NCBI GenBank assembly: GCA_021790075.1
Contig: JAJYIN010000121.1
Location: 1-6,862 of the forward strand
DNA: 6,862 nt
From: Actinomycetes bacterium
Lineage (GTDB): Bacteria > Actinomycetota > Thermoleophilia > BMS3ABIN01
Direction of reading: 5' to 3'
Shown: positions 1-5,747 of the stretch, in pieces
Layout: each line of letters starts with the position of its first letter
Numbering within the stretch: position 1 is the stretch's first letter
The notes under the pieces: generated by a model
What the model saw: the letters and a program-made list of their open reading frames with translations, nothing else
What the model was told of the DNA's origin: nothing
Database searches by the model: none
Position numbers and translations under genes: made by a program

Positions 1-147
1 CTCAGGCTCCCCGGTCAGATGGGCAACCGCAAGTCGACGCAGCTGGGCCTCAAGGTGGTGGCCACCGACCCTGAGCAGAACCTGCTGATGGTGAAGGGCG
101 CCATTCCCGGAGCAAGCAACGGGCTGGTTTTTGTCCAGACCCAGTAA
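1..147 (+). CDS. rplC: 50S ribosomal protein L3, C-terminal part (5' end outside window)
   Basis: Frame 1 is open from the first base to TAA at 145-147 and gives the last 48 residues of a protein. The fragment contains GQMGNRKSTQLGLKVV and then NLLMVKGAIPGASNGLVFV, which match the conserved C-terminal end of bacterial L3 (the GHMGN...LLLVKGAVPG-type signature). L3 is an early-assembling 50S protein that binds 23S rRNA and reaches toward the peptidyl-transferase centre with a loop that lies outside this fragment. Its place directly before rplD is the standard S10-operon order. The start, the loop and about three quarters of the protein are missing because the window begins inside the gene; nothing suggests a broken gene. 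Confidence 0.95.
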   Translation, partial: LRLPGQMGNRKSTQLGLKVVATDPEQNLLMVKGAIPGASNGLVFVQTQ

Positions 148-178
148 TTGAATTATTTGACTTTGAGTAACAACATTC
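148..178 (+). other. AT-rich rplC-rplD spacer without a clear Shine-Dalgarno
   Basis: This 31-nt gap is the longest in the window and is markedly AT-rich against GC-rich surroundings. The only purine patch near the rplD ATG is TGAG at 164-167, a weak ribosome-binding site. TTGACT at 157-162 resembles a -35 box, but the sequence about 17 nt further on (TGGCTG, 180-185) is not a -10 box, so no promoter is called. Low structure around the start, or coupling to rplC translation, may replace a strong binding site; that is inference. Confidence 0.5.
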
Positions 179-424
179 ATGGCTGACAAAGAAGAAAAAA
201 CCAAAGAGCAGACCGAGGCTGCCGAAGCCGAGGCCGCCCAGTCCGAGACCATCGAGGAGGTGGAGGCGGAAGAAGCAGCCCTGGAAGAGGAAGCCGAAGG
301 CGCCGAGGCCGAACCGGCAGAGAAAAAGGCTGCTGCCGGGAAGAAGGCAGCGAAAGCGGAGACCAAGCCCAAAGCCAGAAAGAAAGCCGCCAAAAAGGCC
401 AAGAAGACCGTCCGGGAAAAGGCG
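179..424 (+). other. L4 N-terminal extension: low-complexity acidic-then-basic segment
   Basis: Codons 1-82 of rplD encode a segment with segregated charge. Residues 1-48 are dominated by Glu and Ala, and residues 49-82 by Lys and Ala with very few acids. The basic half resembles the Lys/Ala tails of histone H1-like bacterial proteins in composition only. There are no predicted membrane or signal features. The acidic half is likely helical or disordered. The DNA is built of repeated GAG/GAA, GCC and AAG/AAA codons, so length change by replication slippage is plausible. It has the composition of a tail, not of a fused known domain. Confidence 0.85.
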
Positions 425-1048
425 CCGGTCACGGTTCCCGAAGTCAATACGCTCACGGCCAAGGACGCCGGCCTCAACCCCAAAGTTTTTGAAGTCGAGC
501 CCAAGGTGGGCGTCATGCATGAGGTCGTGCGCGCCGAGATGGCCTCCCTGCGGCGGGGGACCGCTTCTTCCAAAAACCGCGGCGAAGTCCGCGGCGGCGG
601 CAAGAAGCCGTGGCGCCAGAAGGGCACCGGCCGCGCCCGCGCTGGCTCCAGCCGCATCCCGCACTGGACCGGCGGCGGCATCACCTTCGGGCCGACGCCC
701 CGCGACTATAATTTCAAGGTCAACCGCAAGGTGCGCAGCAAGGCGCTCTGGATGGCCCTGAGCGCGCGGGCGCGGGAAGGCGGGCTCAAGATCGTCGACA
801 GGCTTGTTTTCGAGGAGCCCAAGACGGCGGCGGCGGAAGCAGTGCTCGACAACCTCGATGTCAACTATCCACTGCTGGTGCTGGTCGGCGACGAGGACAA
901 GAATGCGATCCCCTCGTTCCGCAACCTGCTGAGCGTCGAGGTCACCGATACTACGGACCTGCTGGTGAGCGACGTCCTGGAAGCCCACATGGTGCTGGCC
1001 AGCAAGGAAGCCATCGAGCAGCTCAACCGGATGGGTGAGGCCAGATGA
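179..1048 (+). CDS. rplD: 50S ribosomal protein L4 with a long charged N-terminal extension
   Basis: L4 binds 23S rRNA early in 50S assembly and its extended loop lines the constriction of the polypeptide exit tunnel; in E. coli it also represses its own operon. The core is clear: VMHEVV at residues 112-117, the tunnel loop at about 127-177 with KKPWRQKGTGRARAGS, and the C-terminal Rossmann-like part (LLVLVGDED, RNLLSVEV). The protein has 289 residues against about 205 in E. coli. The excess is residues 1-85: 1-48 hold 19 Glu and 49-82 hold 14 Lys plus Arg, with AKKA-type repeats. The ATG at 179 is chosen because the only other in-frame ATG/GTG/TTG before the core is GTG at 260, still inside the extension; the next are GTG 506 and ATG 515, within the fold. 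The ribosome-binding site is weak. The stop overlaps rplW by 4 nt (ATGA). The extension's function is unknown. Confidence 0.95.
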   Translation: MADKEEKTKEQTEAAEAEAAQSETIEEVEAEEAALEEEAEGAEAEPAEKKAAAGKKAAKAETKPKARKKAAKKAKKTVREKAPVTVPEVNTLTAKDAGLNPKVFEVEPKVGVMHEVVRAEMASLRRGTASSKNRGEVRGGGKKPWRQKGTGRARAGSSRIPHWTGGGITFGPTPRDYNFKVNRKVRSKALWMALSARAREGGLKIVDRLVFEEPKTAAAEAVLDNLDVNYPLLVLVGDEDKNAIPSFRNLLSVEVTDTTDLLVSDVLEAHMVLASKEAIEQLNRMGEAR

Positions 1049-1332
1049 GAGACGCGCATACCATCATCCTCGGCCCGGTGATCTCGGAGAAGAGCTACCA
1101 GCTCATCGAGCACAGCAAGTACACCTTCAAGGTGGACCCGCGGGCGCGGAAGCCCGCGATCGCCCGGGCGGTGGAGGAGATCTTCAGCGTCAACGTGGTG
1201 GGCGTCAACGTCATCAAGATGCGCTCCAAGCCCAAGCGGCGCGGCGCCGTGCGGGGCCGGACGTCTTCCGGCAAGAAAGCGATCGTGGAGCTGGCTCCCG
1301 GTCAGAAGATCGAGTTCTTCGAAAGCATGTAG
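1045..1332 (+). CDS. rplW: 50S ribosomal protein L23
   Basis: L23 binds 23S rRNA domain III at the exit of the peptide tunnel and is the docking site for trigger factor and the signal recognition particle. The 95-residue product has the family's usual length. It carries the N-terminal signature ILGPVISEKSYQL (8-20), the central YTFKVDPRARKPAIARAVEEIF (26-47) and VNVIKMRSKPKRRG (54-67), whose basic loop contacts rRNA. The start ATG overlaps the rplD stop in an ATGA motif, so translation is probably coupled to L4. An alternative frame starting at 1035 has no family similarity and is a shadow. No unusual features are seen. Confidence 0.97.
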   Translation: MRDAHTIILGPVISEKSYQLIEHSKYTFKVDPRARKPAIARAVEEIFSVNVVGVNVIKMRSKPKRRGAVRGRTSSGKKAIVELAPGQKIEFFESM

Positions 1333-1339
1333 GTTAACC

Positions 1340-2185
1340 ATGGCCAATGTAAAGACATACAAACCCACTTCACCGGGCCGCCGGTTCATGACGGGCGCGA
1401 CCTTTGAGGAGATTACGCGCAGCAAGCCGGAAAAAAGCCTGACGAAGGGAATCGGCAAGAGCGGCGGCCGCAACGCCAACGGCCGCATCACCAAGCGCCA
1501 TACCGGCGGCGGCCACAAGCGCCGCTACCGCCAGATAGATTTCAAACGCCTCAAGGACGGCGTTCCGGCGAAGGTAGCCAGCATCGAGTACGACCCCAAC
1601 CGGTCGGCCCGCATCGCCCTGCTCCATTACCTGGATGGGGAGAAGCGGTACATCCCGGCCCCCATCGGCCTTAAAGTGGGCGACATGATCCGATCCGGAG
1701 CGGACGCGGACATCAAGATAGGCAACTGCCTGCCGCTGTCCAGCATCCCGGTGGGCACCATGGTCCACTGCGTCGAGATGAAGCCGGGGCGGGGCGCGCA
1801 GATGGCGCGCGGCGCCGGCACTTCGGCGCAGCTGATGGCAAAGGAAGGCAAGATGGCCAACCTGCGCCTGCCTTCCGGCGAGATGCGGCTGGTGCCGGTC
1901 GAGTGCCGGGCCACCATCGGGGAAATGGGCAACGTCACCCATGAGAACCTGGCCGGTGGCAAGGCGGGCCGGACCCGCTGGAAGGGCTTCCGTCCCAAGG
2001 TGCGCGGCACGGCCATGAACCCGGTCGACCACCCCCATGGCGGCGGTGAAGGCAAGTCGACGGCCGGCCGCCATCCGGTGACTCCCTGGGGCGTGCCGAC
2101 CATCGGCTACCGCACCCGCAAGAAGGGCAAGGACAGCGACAGGTACATCGTCCGGTCGCGCAAACGGGGCCGCAGGAGGGGTTAA
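1340..2185 (+). CDS. rplB: 50S ribosomal protein L2
   Basis: L2 is one of the most conserved 50S proteins; it binds 23S rRNA near the peptidyl-transferase centre and is needed for subunit association. The 281-residue product is close to the usual 273-280. The N-terminal part has KSGGRNANGRITKRHTGGGHKRRYRQIDFKR around residues 40-70 (listed here as motifs GRNANGRIT and GGGHKRRYR). The RNA-binding OB and SH3-like core follows, and then DHPHGGGEGKS with the conserved HPHGGGEG at 231-238. The histidine corresponding to E. coli His229 is present. The C-terminus is strongly basic (RSRKRGRRRG). The gene starts 7 nt after rplW with only a weak TAGG purine patch, and its TAA shares an A with the rpsS ATG. 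Confidence 0.98.
   Translation: MANVKTYKPTSPGRRFMTGATFEEITRSKPEKSLTKGIGKSGGRNANGRITKRHTGGGHKRRYRQIDFKRLKDGVPAKVASIEYDPNRSARIALLHYLDGEKRYIPAPIGLKVGDMIRSGADADIKIGNCLPLSSIPVGTMVHCVEMKPGRGAQMARGAGTSAQLMAKEGKMANLRLPSGEMRLVPVECRATIGEMGNVTHENLAGGKAGRTRWKGFRPKVRGTAMNPVDHPHGGGEGKSTAGRHPVTPWGVPTIGYRTRKKGKDSDRYIVRSRKRGRRRG
2174..2179 (+). promoter_or_regulatory. Shine-Dalgarno for rpsS inside the end of rplB
   Basis: AGGAGG lies within the last arginine and glycine codons of rplB, 5 nt before the rpsS ATG at 2185. The basic C-terminus of L2 therefore doubles as the binding site for S19 translation, and the TAATG junction makes coupled reinitiation likely. Confidence 0.8.
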
Positions 2186-2469
2186 TGAGCAGATCAACCA
2201 AAAAAGGCCCGTTCGTGGATGAAAAGCTGCTGGCCCGCATCGAGGCCATGAACGAATCGGGCAAGAAACAGATGGTGAAGACGTGGTCGCGGGCATCAAC
2301 GGTCTTCCCGGAAATGGTCGGGCACACGATCGCCGTCCATGACGGCCGCCGGCACATCCCGGTGTTCATCACCGAGAGCATGGTGGGCCATAAACTGGGT
2401 GAGTTTGCCCCCACCCGCACTTTCCGCGGACACGGGCACCGCACCGAGAGGAGCACGGCGCTGAAGTAA
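2185..2469 (+). CDS. rpsS: 30S ribosomal protein S19
   Basis: S19 sits in the head of the 30S subunit, binds 16S rRNA with S13 and contacts the 50S subunit through an intersubunit bridge. The 94-residue product is full length. It begins SRSTKKGPFVDEKLL, has TWSRASTVFPEMVGHTIAVH in the centre (about residues 33-52) and ends with GHKLGEFAPTRTFRGHG, all family signatures. The start codon overlaps the rplB stop by one base, with a strong AGGAGG upstream, so this start is firm. Only one base separates its stop from rplV. Nothing unusual is seen. Confidence 0.98.
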   Translation: MSRSTKKGPFVDEKLLARIEAMNESGKKQMVKTWSRASTVFPEMVGHTIAVHDGRRHIPVFITESMVGHKLGEFAPTRTFRGHGHRTERSTALK

Positions 2470-2470
2470 G

Positions 2471-2872
2471 ATGGCCAGGGAAAAAAAGGACACGAAAAAA
2501 GAAAAGCAGGAAGAGGTCCAGGAGGAAGTCCAGCCCGTCCGGGCCACGGCAAAGTACGTTCGCATCTCGCCGCGCAAGCTGCGCCTGGTGGCGGATACCG
2601 TCCGCGGCAAGGAGATCGCCGACGCGCGCGCCACGCTGGCCTTTATCACCAAGGGCGGCTCCAGGGTAGTGGAAAAACTCATAGCTTCCGCCGTCGCCAA
2701 TGCGGAGAACAATCACGACTTGAGCGAAGACGAACTTTATATCAGCAGCATTTTTGTCAATGAAGGCCCGACACTGAAGCGCTACCGTCCCCGGGCGATG
2801 GGGCGCGCGGGCCGCATCCGCAAGCGCACCAGCCACGTGACCGTGGAGCTGGCGCTCAGAAAGGAGGGATAG
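2471..2872 (+). CDS. rplV: 50S ribosomal protein L22 with short charged N-terminal extension
   Basis: L22 contacts several 23S rRNA domains, and its long beta hairpin forms the tunnel constriction together with L4. The core is typical: RISPRKLRLVADTVRGKEI (31-49), ASAVANAENN (72-81), FVNEGPTLKRYRPRAMGRAG (95-114) and the hairpin end RIRKRTSHVTVEL. The length is 133 residues against 110 in E. coli. The excess is about 22 residues at the N-terminus, mostly Lys and Glu (MAREKKDTKKEKQEEVQEEV). ATG 2471 is the first ATG after the rpsS stop and the gap is a single base, so translation is probably coupled; the nearest strong purine run (GAGAGGAG, about 2447-2454) is too distant for a normal binding site. 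The next in-frame start candidate is far into the fold. The extension's A-rich DNA contains an in-phase A AAA AAG. Confidence 0.97.
   Translation: MAREKKDTKKEKQEEVQEEVQPVRATAKYVRISPRKLRLVADTVRGKEIADARATLAFITKGGSRVVEKLIASAVANAENNHDLSEDELYISSIFVNEGPTLKRYRPRAMGRAGRIRKRTSHVTVELALRKEG
2482..2488 (+). other. A AAA AAG heptamer in phase at codons 4-6 of rplV
   Basis: The zero-frame codons are GAA AAA AAG, so the heptamer has the exact phase of the E. coli dnaX -1 slippery site. After a -1 shift the frame stays open to TGA at 2761-2763. Neither the upstream Shine-Dalgarno spacing nor a downstream hairpin known from dnaX was recognised, so this is recorded as a motif only, not as a demonstrated frameshift site. 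Confidence 0.3.
2861..2867 (+). promoter_or_regulatory. Shine-Dalgarno supporting the GTG start of rpsC
   Basis: AAGGAGG lies in the last codons of rplV, 6 nt before GTG at 2874. This strong match fixes the GTG as the start of S3 and places the start immediately after the rplV stop. Confidence 0.85.
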
Positions 2873-2873
2873 A

Positions 2874-3569
<696 letters not shown>

Positions 3570-3575
3570 AGACAG

Positions 3576-4001
3576 ATGTTACTGCCGAAAAAAACCAAAT
3601 ACCGGAAACAGCACCGGGGCCGCATGCGGGGACTGTCCAAGGGCGGCACCCGCGTGGAGCACGGCGAGTACGGCCTCAGAGCTCTGGAACCCGGCTGGAT
3701 CACCAACCGACAGATCGAGGCCGCCCGTATCGCCATGACCCGCCACATCAAGCGCGGCGGCAAGGTCTGGATCAATGTCTTCCCGCACAAACCGGTGACG
3801 GAAAAGCCGGCCGAGACCAGAATGGGCGGCGGCAAGGGTTCACCCGAGAAGTGGGTGGCAGTGGTCAAGCCCGGCAAGGTGATGTTCGAGCTGTCCGGCG
3901 TCGCGCCGCCGGTCGCCAAGGAAGCCATGCGGCTGGCGTCCCACAAGCTGCCGGTAAAATGCAAATTTGTAATGCGCGAGGGTGATCTCTTTGAGGGCTA
4001 A
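3576..4001 (+). CDS. rplP: 50S ribosomal protein L16
   Basis: L16 binds 23S rRNA next to the A-site tRNA elbow and completes the peptidyl-transferase region late in 50S assembly. The 141-residue product starts MLLPKKTKYRKQHRGRMRGL and continues with LEPGWITNRQIEAARIAMTR (37-56) and GGKVWINVFPHKPVTEKP. Arg82 in ETRMGGGKG corresponds to E. coli Arg81, the residue hydroxylated by RoxA (YcfD) in E. coli; no such enzyme is visible here. PGKVMFELSGV and LASHKLPVK complete the fold. The C-terminal end is slightly longer than in E. coli (136). No strong ribosome-binding site precedes ATG 3576, only 6 nt after rpsC, so coupling is likely. The 3' end overlaps rpmC by 11 nt. Confidence 0.98.
   Translation: MLLPKKTKYRKQHRGRMRGLSKGGTRVEHGEYGLRALEPGWITNRQIEAARIAMTRHIKRGGKVWINVFPHKPVTEKPAETRMGGGKGSPEKWVAVVKPGKVMFELSGVAPPVAKEAMRLASHKLPVKCKFVMREGDLFEG
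3978..3985 (+). promoter_or_regulatory. Shine-Dalgarno deciding the TTG start of rpmC
   Basis: GAGGGTGA, close to the consensus GGAGGTGA, ends 5 nt before TTG at 3991. The in-frame GTG at 3982 lies inside this element and so cannot be served by it. The site is embedded in the final codons of rplP. Confidence 0.7.
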
Positions 4002-4194
4002 CGAGCTGCGTGACCTGACGGATGAGGAACTGGACGAGCGCCTGCGCGAGACGCGCAAGCAGCTCTTCAACCTGCGCTTCCAGCACGCCACCGGCCAGCT
4101 GGACAACCCCAAGAAGCTGGGGAGCGTCCGTAAGGACATCGCCAGGATCCTGACAGTGCAGGGCGAGCGGCAGCAGGCCGAGGCCGAGGCATAG
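3991..4194 (+). CDS. rpmC: 50S ribosomal protein L29 (TTG start)
   Basis: L29 is a small helical-hairpin protein next to L23 at the tunnel exit, where it contributes to the docking platform. The product from TTG 3991 has 67 residues, a usual length, and begins MRANELRDLTDEELDERL, matching the standard L29 N-terminus (M-K/R-A-x-E-L-R-x-L). The second helix carries KQLFNLRFQHATGQLDNPKKL and RKDIARILTV. An in-frame GTG at 3982 would add three residues with no family match and lies within the binding site, so the TTG is preferred. The gene starts inside rplP, an 11-nt overlap. It ends with an Ala/Glu-rich tail (QAEAEA) and its TAG is part of the AGGAGG used by rpsQ. Confidence 0.93.
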   Translation: MRANELRDLTDEELDERLRETRKQLFNLRFQHATGQLDNPKKLGSVRKDIARILTVQGERQQAEAEA

Positions 4195-4198
4195 GAGG
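4193..4198 (+). promoter_or_regulatory. Shine-Dalgarno for the GTG start of rpsQ, overlapping the rpmC stop
   Basis: AGGAGG overlaps the TAG stop of rpmC and lies 5 nt before GTG at 4204. It supports GTG as the S17 start instead of an internal ATG. Confidence 0.8.
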
Positions 4199-4203
4199 CC
4201 ATT

Positions 4204-4479
4204 GTGACCGAGGAAAAAACCGCAACGGGCAGGAGCAACCGCAAGGAGCGCCGAGGTGTCGTCGTCAGCGACCGGATGGACAAGACCATCACCGTGCGCA
4301 TCGACACCAAGAAGGCGCACCGGCTGTATGGCAAGACAGTGCGGCGGTCCAGCAAACTGGCTGTTCACGATGAGAACAATGAAGCCGGCGTCGGCGATAT
4401 CGTGCGGGTGGCGGAAACCAGGCCGCTGTCGAAGAACAAGCGCTGGCGCCTGGTGGAAGTGCTGGAAAAGGCCAAATAG
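4204..4479 (+). CDS. rpsQ: 30S ribosomal protein S17
   Basis: S17 is a primary 16S rRNA-binding protein of OB fold, in the body of the 30S subunit. The 91-residue product has a lysine/arginine-rich N-terminal leader (about residues 1-16) that is somewhat longer than in E. coli (84 residues in total). The family core RRGVVVSDRMDKTITVRIDT follows at 16-36. HRLYGKTVRRSSKLAVHDE and GDIVRVAETRPLSKNKRWRL are the characteristic later motifs. The GTG start is fixed by the adjacent AGGAGG. In E. coli rpsQ is the last gene of the S10 operon; here only 25 nt separate it from rplN, with no hairpin recognised. Confidence 0.97.
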   Translation: MTEEKTATGRSNRKERRGVVVSDRMDKTITVRIDTKKAHRLYGKTVRRSSKLAVHDENNEAGVGDIVRVAETRPLSKNKRWRLVEVLEKAK

Positions 4480-4504
4480 TCAGGAATCAGGAAAGAGACA
4501 ATAA
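4480..4504 (+). other. rpsQ-rplN junction (S10/spc boundary) without promoter or terminator
   Basis: The 25-nt gap holds a short direct repeat, TCAGGA at 4480-4485 and 4487-4492. The second copy with the following AAAGAGA offers a modest ribosome-binding site for GTG 4505. There is no inverted repeat with a T run and too little room for a full promoter, so readthrough from the S10-type to the spc-type block is the simplest reading. Confidence 0.6.
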
Positions 4505-4873
4505 GTGATACAAGTCGAAACCAGAGTCAAAGTTGCCGACAACACCGGCGCCCGGGAGCTGCTATGCATCCGCATCAAGGGCGGTTCGCACCGGCGTTAC
4601 GCCCGGGTGGGCGACACGATCGTGGGCACGGTGAAGGCCGCGACCCCGGGCGGGGCCGTGAAGAAGGGTGAGGTGGTGACCGCGGTGGTCGTGCGCACGA
4701 AGAAGGAGCTGGGCCGCAAGGACGGCACTTACATCGCGTTCGACGAGAACGCCGCCGTCCTCATCGACGCCGCCAAGAACCCGCGCGGGACCCGCATCTT
4801 CGGTCCCGTGGCCCGCGAGCTCAGAGACAAGAGTTTCATGAAGATAGTTTCACTGGCCCCAGAGGTGCTTTGA
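4505..4873 (+). CDS. rplN: 50S ribosomal protein L14
   Basis: L14 lies on the subunit interface, forms intersubunit bridges with 16S rRNA and binds the silencing factor RsfS in species that have it. The 122 residues equal the E. coli length. The sequence is textbook: MIQVETRVKVADNTGARELL at the start, GDTIVGTVKAATPGG (36-50), VVRTKKELGRKDGTYIAFDENAAVLI, and the end PRGTRIFGPVARELR and FMKIVSLAPEVL. The GTG start is set by this alignment, since MIQ is the invariant N-terminus. It leads the spc-type block. Its TGA is separated from the rplX ATG by 2 nt. Confidence 0.98.
   Translation: MIQVETRVKVADNTGARELLCIRIKGGSHRRYARVGDTIVGTVKAATPGGAVKKGEVVTAVVVRTKKELGRKDGTYIAFDENAAVLIDAAKNPRGTRIFGPVARELRDKSFMKIVSLAPEVL
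4861..4867 (+). promoter_or_regulatory. Shine-Dalgarno deciding the ATG start of rplX
   Basis: AGAGGTG in the last codons of rplN lies 8 nt before ATG 4876 but only 2 nt before the alternative in-frame TTG at 4870. The spacing favours the ATG. Confidence 0.7.
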
Positions 4874-4875
4874 AG

Positions 4876-5196
4876 ATGGCAGGCAGCATAAAGATAAAGA
4901 AAGGTGACACCGTCAAGGTAATCGCGGGCAAGGCTCGCGGCAAGACCGGCAAGGTCCTGCGGGTGGAGCCGGCCCGGGAACGGGTCATAGTGGAGCGGCT
5001 CAACATGGTCAAGCGCCACCGGCGGCCCACCCCGCAAAACCCGACGGGCACCCTCGAGCGCGAGGCGCCCATCCATGTCTCCAATGTCATGTATTACTGT
5101 TCGCGCTGCGGCGAGGGCGTCAGGCTGGGTGTCAAAAAGGTCGAAGGCGGCGGCCGCCTGAGAGTCTGCAAACAGTGCGGGTCAGAGGTAGATTGA
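4876..5196 (+). CDS. rplX: 50S ribosomal protein L24 with C-terminal zinc-ribbon motif
   Basis: L24 starts 50S assembly by binding the 5' region of 23S rRNA and later sits beside the tunnel exit. The 106-residue product has the KOW motif at about 7-34 (KKGDTVKVIAGKARGKTGKV), then RLNMVKRHRRPTPQNPTG (41-58) and IHVSNVMYY. Four cysteines, C75, C78, C98 and C101 (CSRC...CKQC), form a probable zinc ribbon at the C-terminus, as in many Gram-positive and thermophile L24 proteins; E. coli L24 lacks the full set. The ATG at 4876 is chosen over TTG 4870 because of ribosome-binding-site spacing. The stop overlaps the rplE ATG by one base (TGATG). Confidence 0.96.
   Translation: MAGSIKIKKGDTVKVIAGKARGKTGKVLRVEPARERVIVERLNMVKRHRRPTPQNPTGTLEREAPIHVSNVMYYCSRCGEGVRLGVKKVEGGGRLRVCKQCGSEVD
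5184..5189 (+). promoter_or_regulatory. Shine-Dalgarno for rplE at its ATG start
   Basis: AGAGGT in the final rplX codons is 6 nt before ATG 5196. An upstream in-frame GTG at 5175 would add seven residues with no counterpart in L5, so the ATG is taken as the start. Confidence 0.65.
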
Positions 5197-5738
5197 TGGC
5201 GCGTCTGAAAGAAAGATTCGAAAAAGAGATAATCGGTGAGCTCCAGCAGGAGCTGGGCTTCAAGAACCCGATGCAGGTGCCCCGGGTCACCAAGATCACG
5301 GTGAACATGGGCGTGGGCGAGGCCAAGACCGACGCCAAGGCGCTGGATGACGCCATGGCGGAGATGACGGTCATCACGGGACAGAAACCGCGCACCAATC
5401 GCGCCCGCAAGTCCATCGCCCAGTTCAAGATCCGTGAGGGCATGCCGGTAGGATGCTCGGTCACCATCCGCGGCAACCGCATGTACGAGTTCCTCGACCG
5501 CCTGGTTTCGATCGCCCTGCCACGGATCAGGGATTTCCGGGGCATCCCCCGCAAGTGTTTCGACGGCCGCGGCAACATGTCCCTGGGGATCAAGGAACAG
5601 ATTATTTTCCCGGAGATCGACTACGATTCAATCACCCAGACCAGGGGGATGGATATAGCGATCTCGACCACGGCCACCAACGATGACGAGGGCCGGGCCC
5701 TGCTCATAAAGCTGGGCATGCCCTTCCGGGAACGTTAG
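5196..5738 (+). CDS. rplE: 50S ribosomal protein L5
   Basis: L5 binds 5S rRNA in the central protuberance and contacts the P-site tRNA and the S13 bridge. The 180-residue product from ATG 5196 has the usual length (179-180). It starts MARLKERFEKEIIGELQQEL, and then carries PRVTKITVNMGVGEA (30-44), ITGQKPRTNRARKSIAQFKI, REGMPVGCSVTIRGNRMYEF and the strongly conserved RDFRGI and NMSLGIKEQIIFPEIDYD. The C-terminal part TATNDDEGRALLIKLGMPF is also standard. The start overlaps the rplX stop. In E. coli S8 binds the spc mRNA at the start of rplE to repress translation; I did not recognise a matching structure here but cannot fold it. Confidence 0.98.
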   Translation: MARLKERFEKEIIGELQQELGFKNPMQVPRVTKITVNMGVGEAKTDAKALDDAMAEMTVITGQKPRTNRARKSIAQFKIREGMPVGCSVTIRGNRMYEFLDRLVSIALPRIRDFRGIPRKCFDGRGNMSLGIKEQIIFPEIDYDSITQTRGMDIAISTTATNDDEGRALLIKLGMPFRER

Positions 5739-5747
5739 GAGTTTTAT

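Noticed and set aside
157..162. TTGACT as a possible -35 box before rplD
   Set aside because: The sequence at the expected -10 position (TGGCTG, 180-185) is not promoter-like and lies in the coding region.
50..988. Long minus-strand open frame (312 codons) opposite L4
   Set aside because: It lies antisense to a certain L4 gene; its hydrophobic Gly/Leu/Phe runs are the complement of the Lys/Glu/Ala repeats, and it has no recognisable domain or supported start.
865..1518. Minus-strand open frame spanning the end of L4, L23 and the start of L2
   Set aside because: It crosses three confident genes on the other strand and shows no domain, so it is a codon-bias shadow.
1370..2299. Minus-strand open frame of 309 codons opposite L2
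   Set aside because: GC-rich third positions in the real gene suppress stops on the opposite strand; the translation is Ala/Gly/Arg-rich and resembles no family.
3982..3990. GTG 3982 as the start of rpmC
   Set aside because: It sits inside the Shine-Dalgarno and adds residues that L29 proteins do not have; TTG 3991 fits both spacing and family alignment.
4870..4875. TTG 4870 as the start of rplX
   Set aside because: Only 2 nt separate it from AGAGGTG, whereas ATG 4876 has normal spacing.
5175..5195. GTG 5175 as the start of rplE
   Set aside because: It adds seven residues absent from L5, and the ATG 5196 product begins with the standard MARLKE-type N-terminus.
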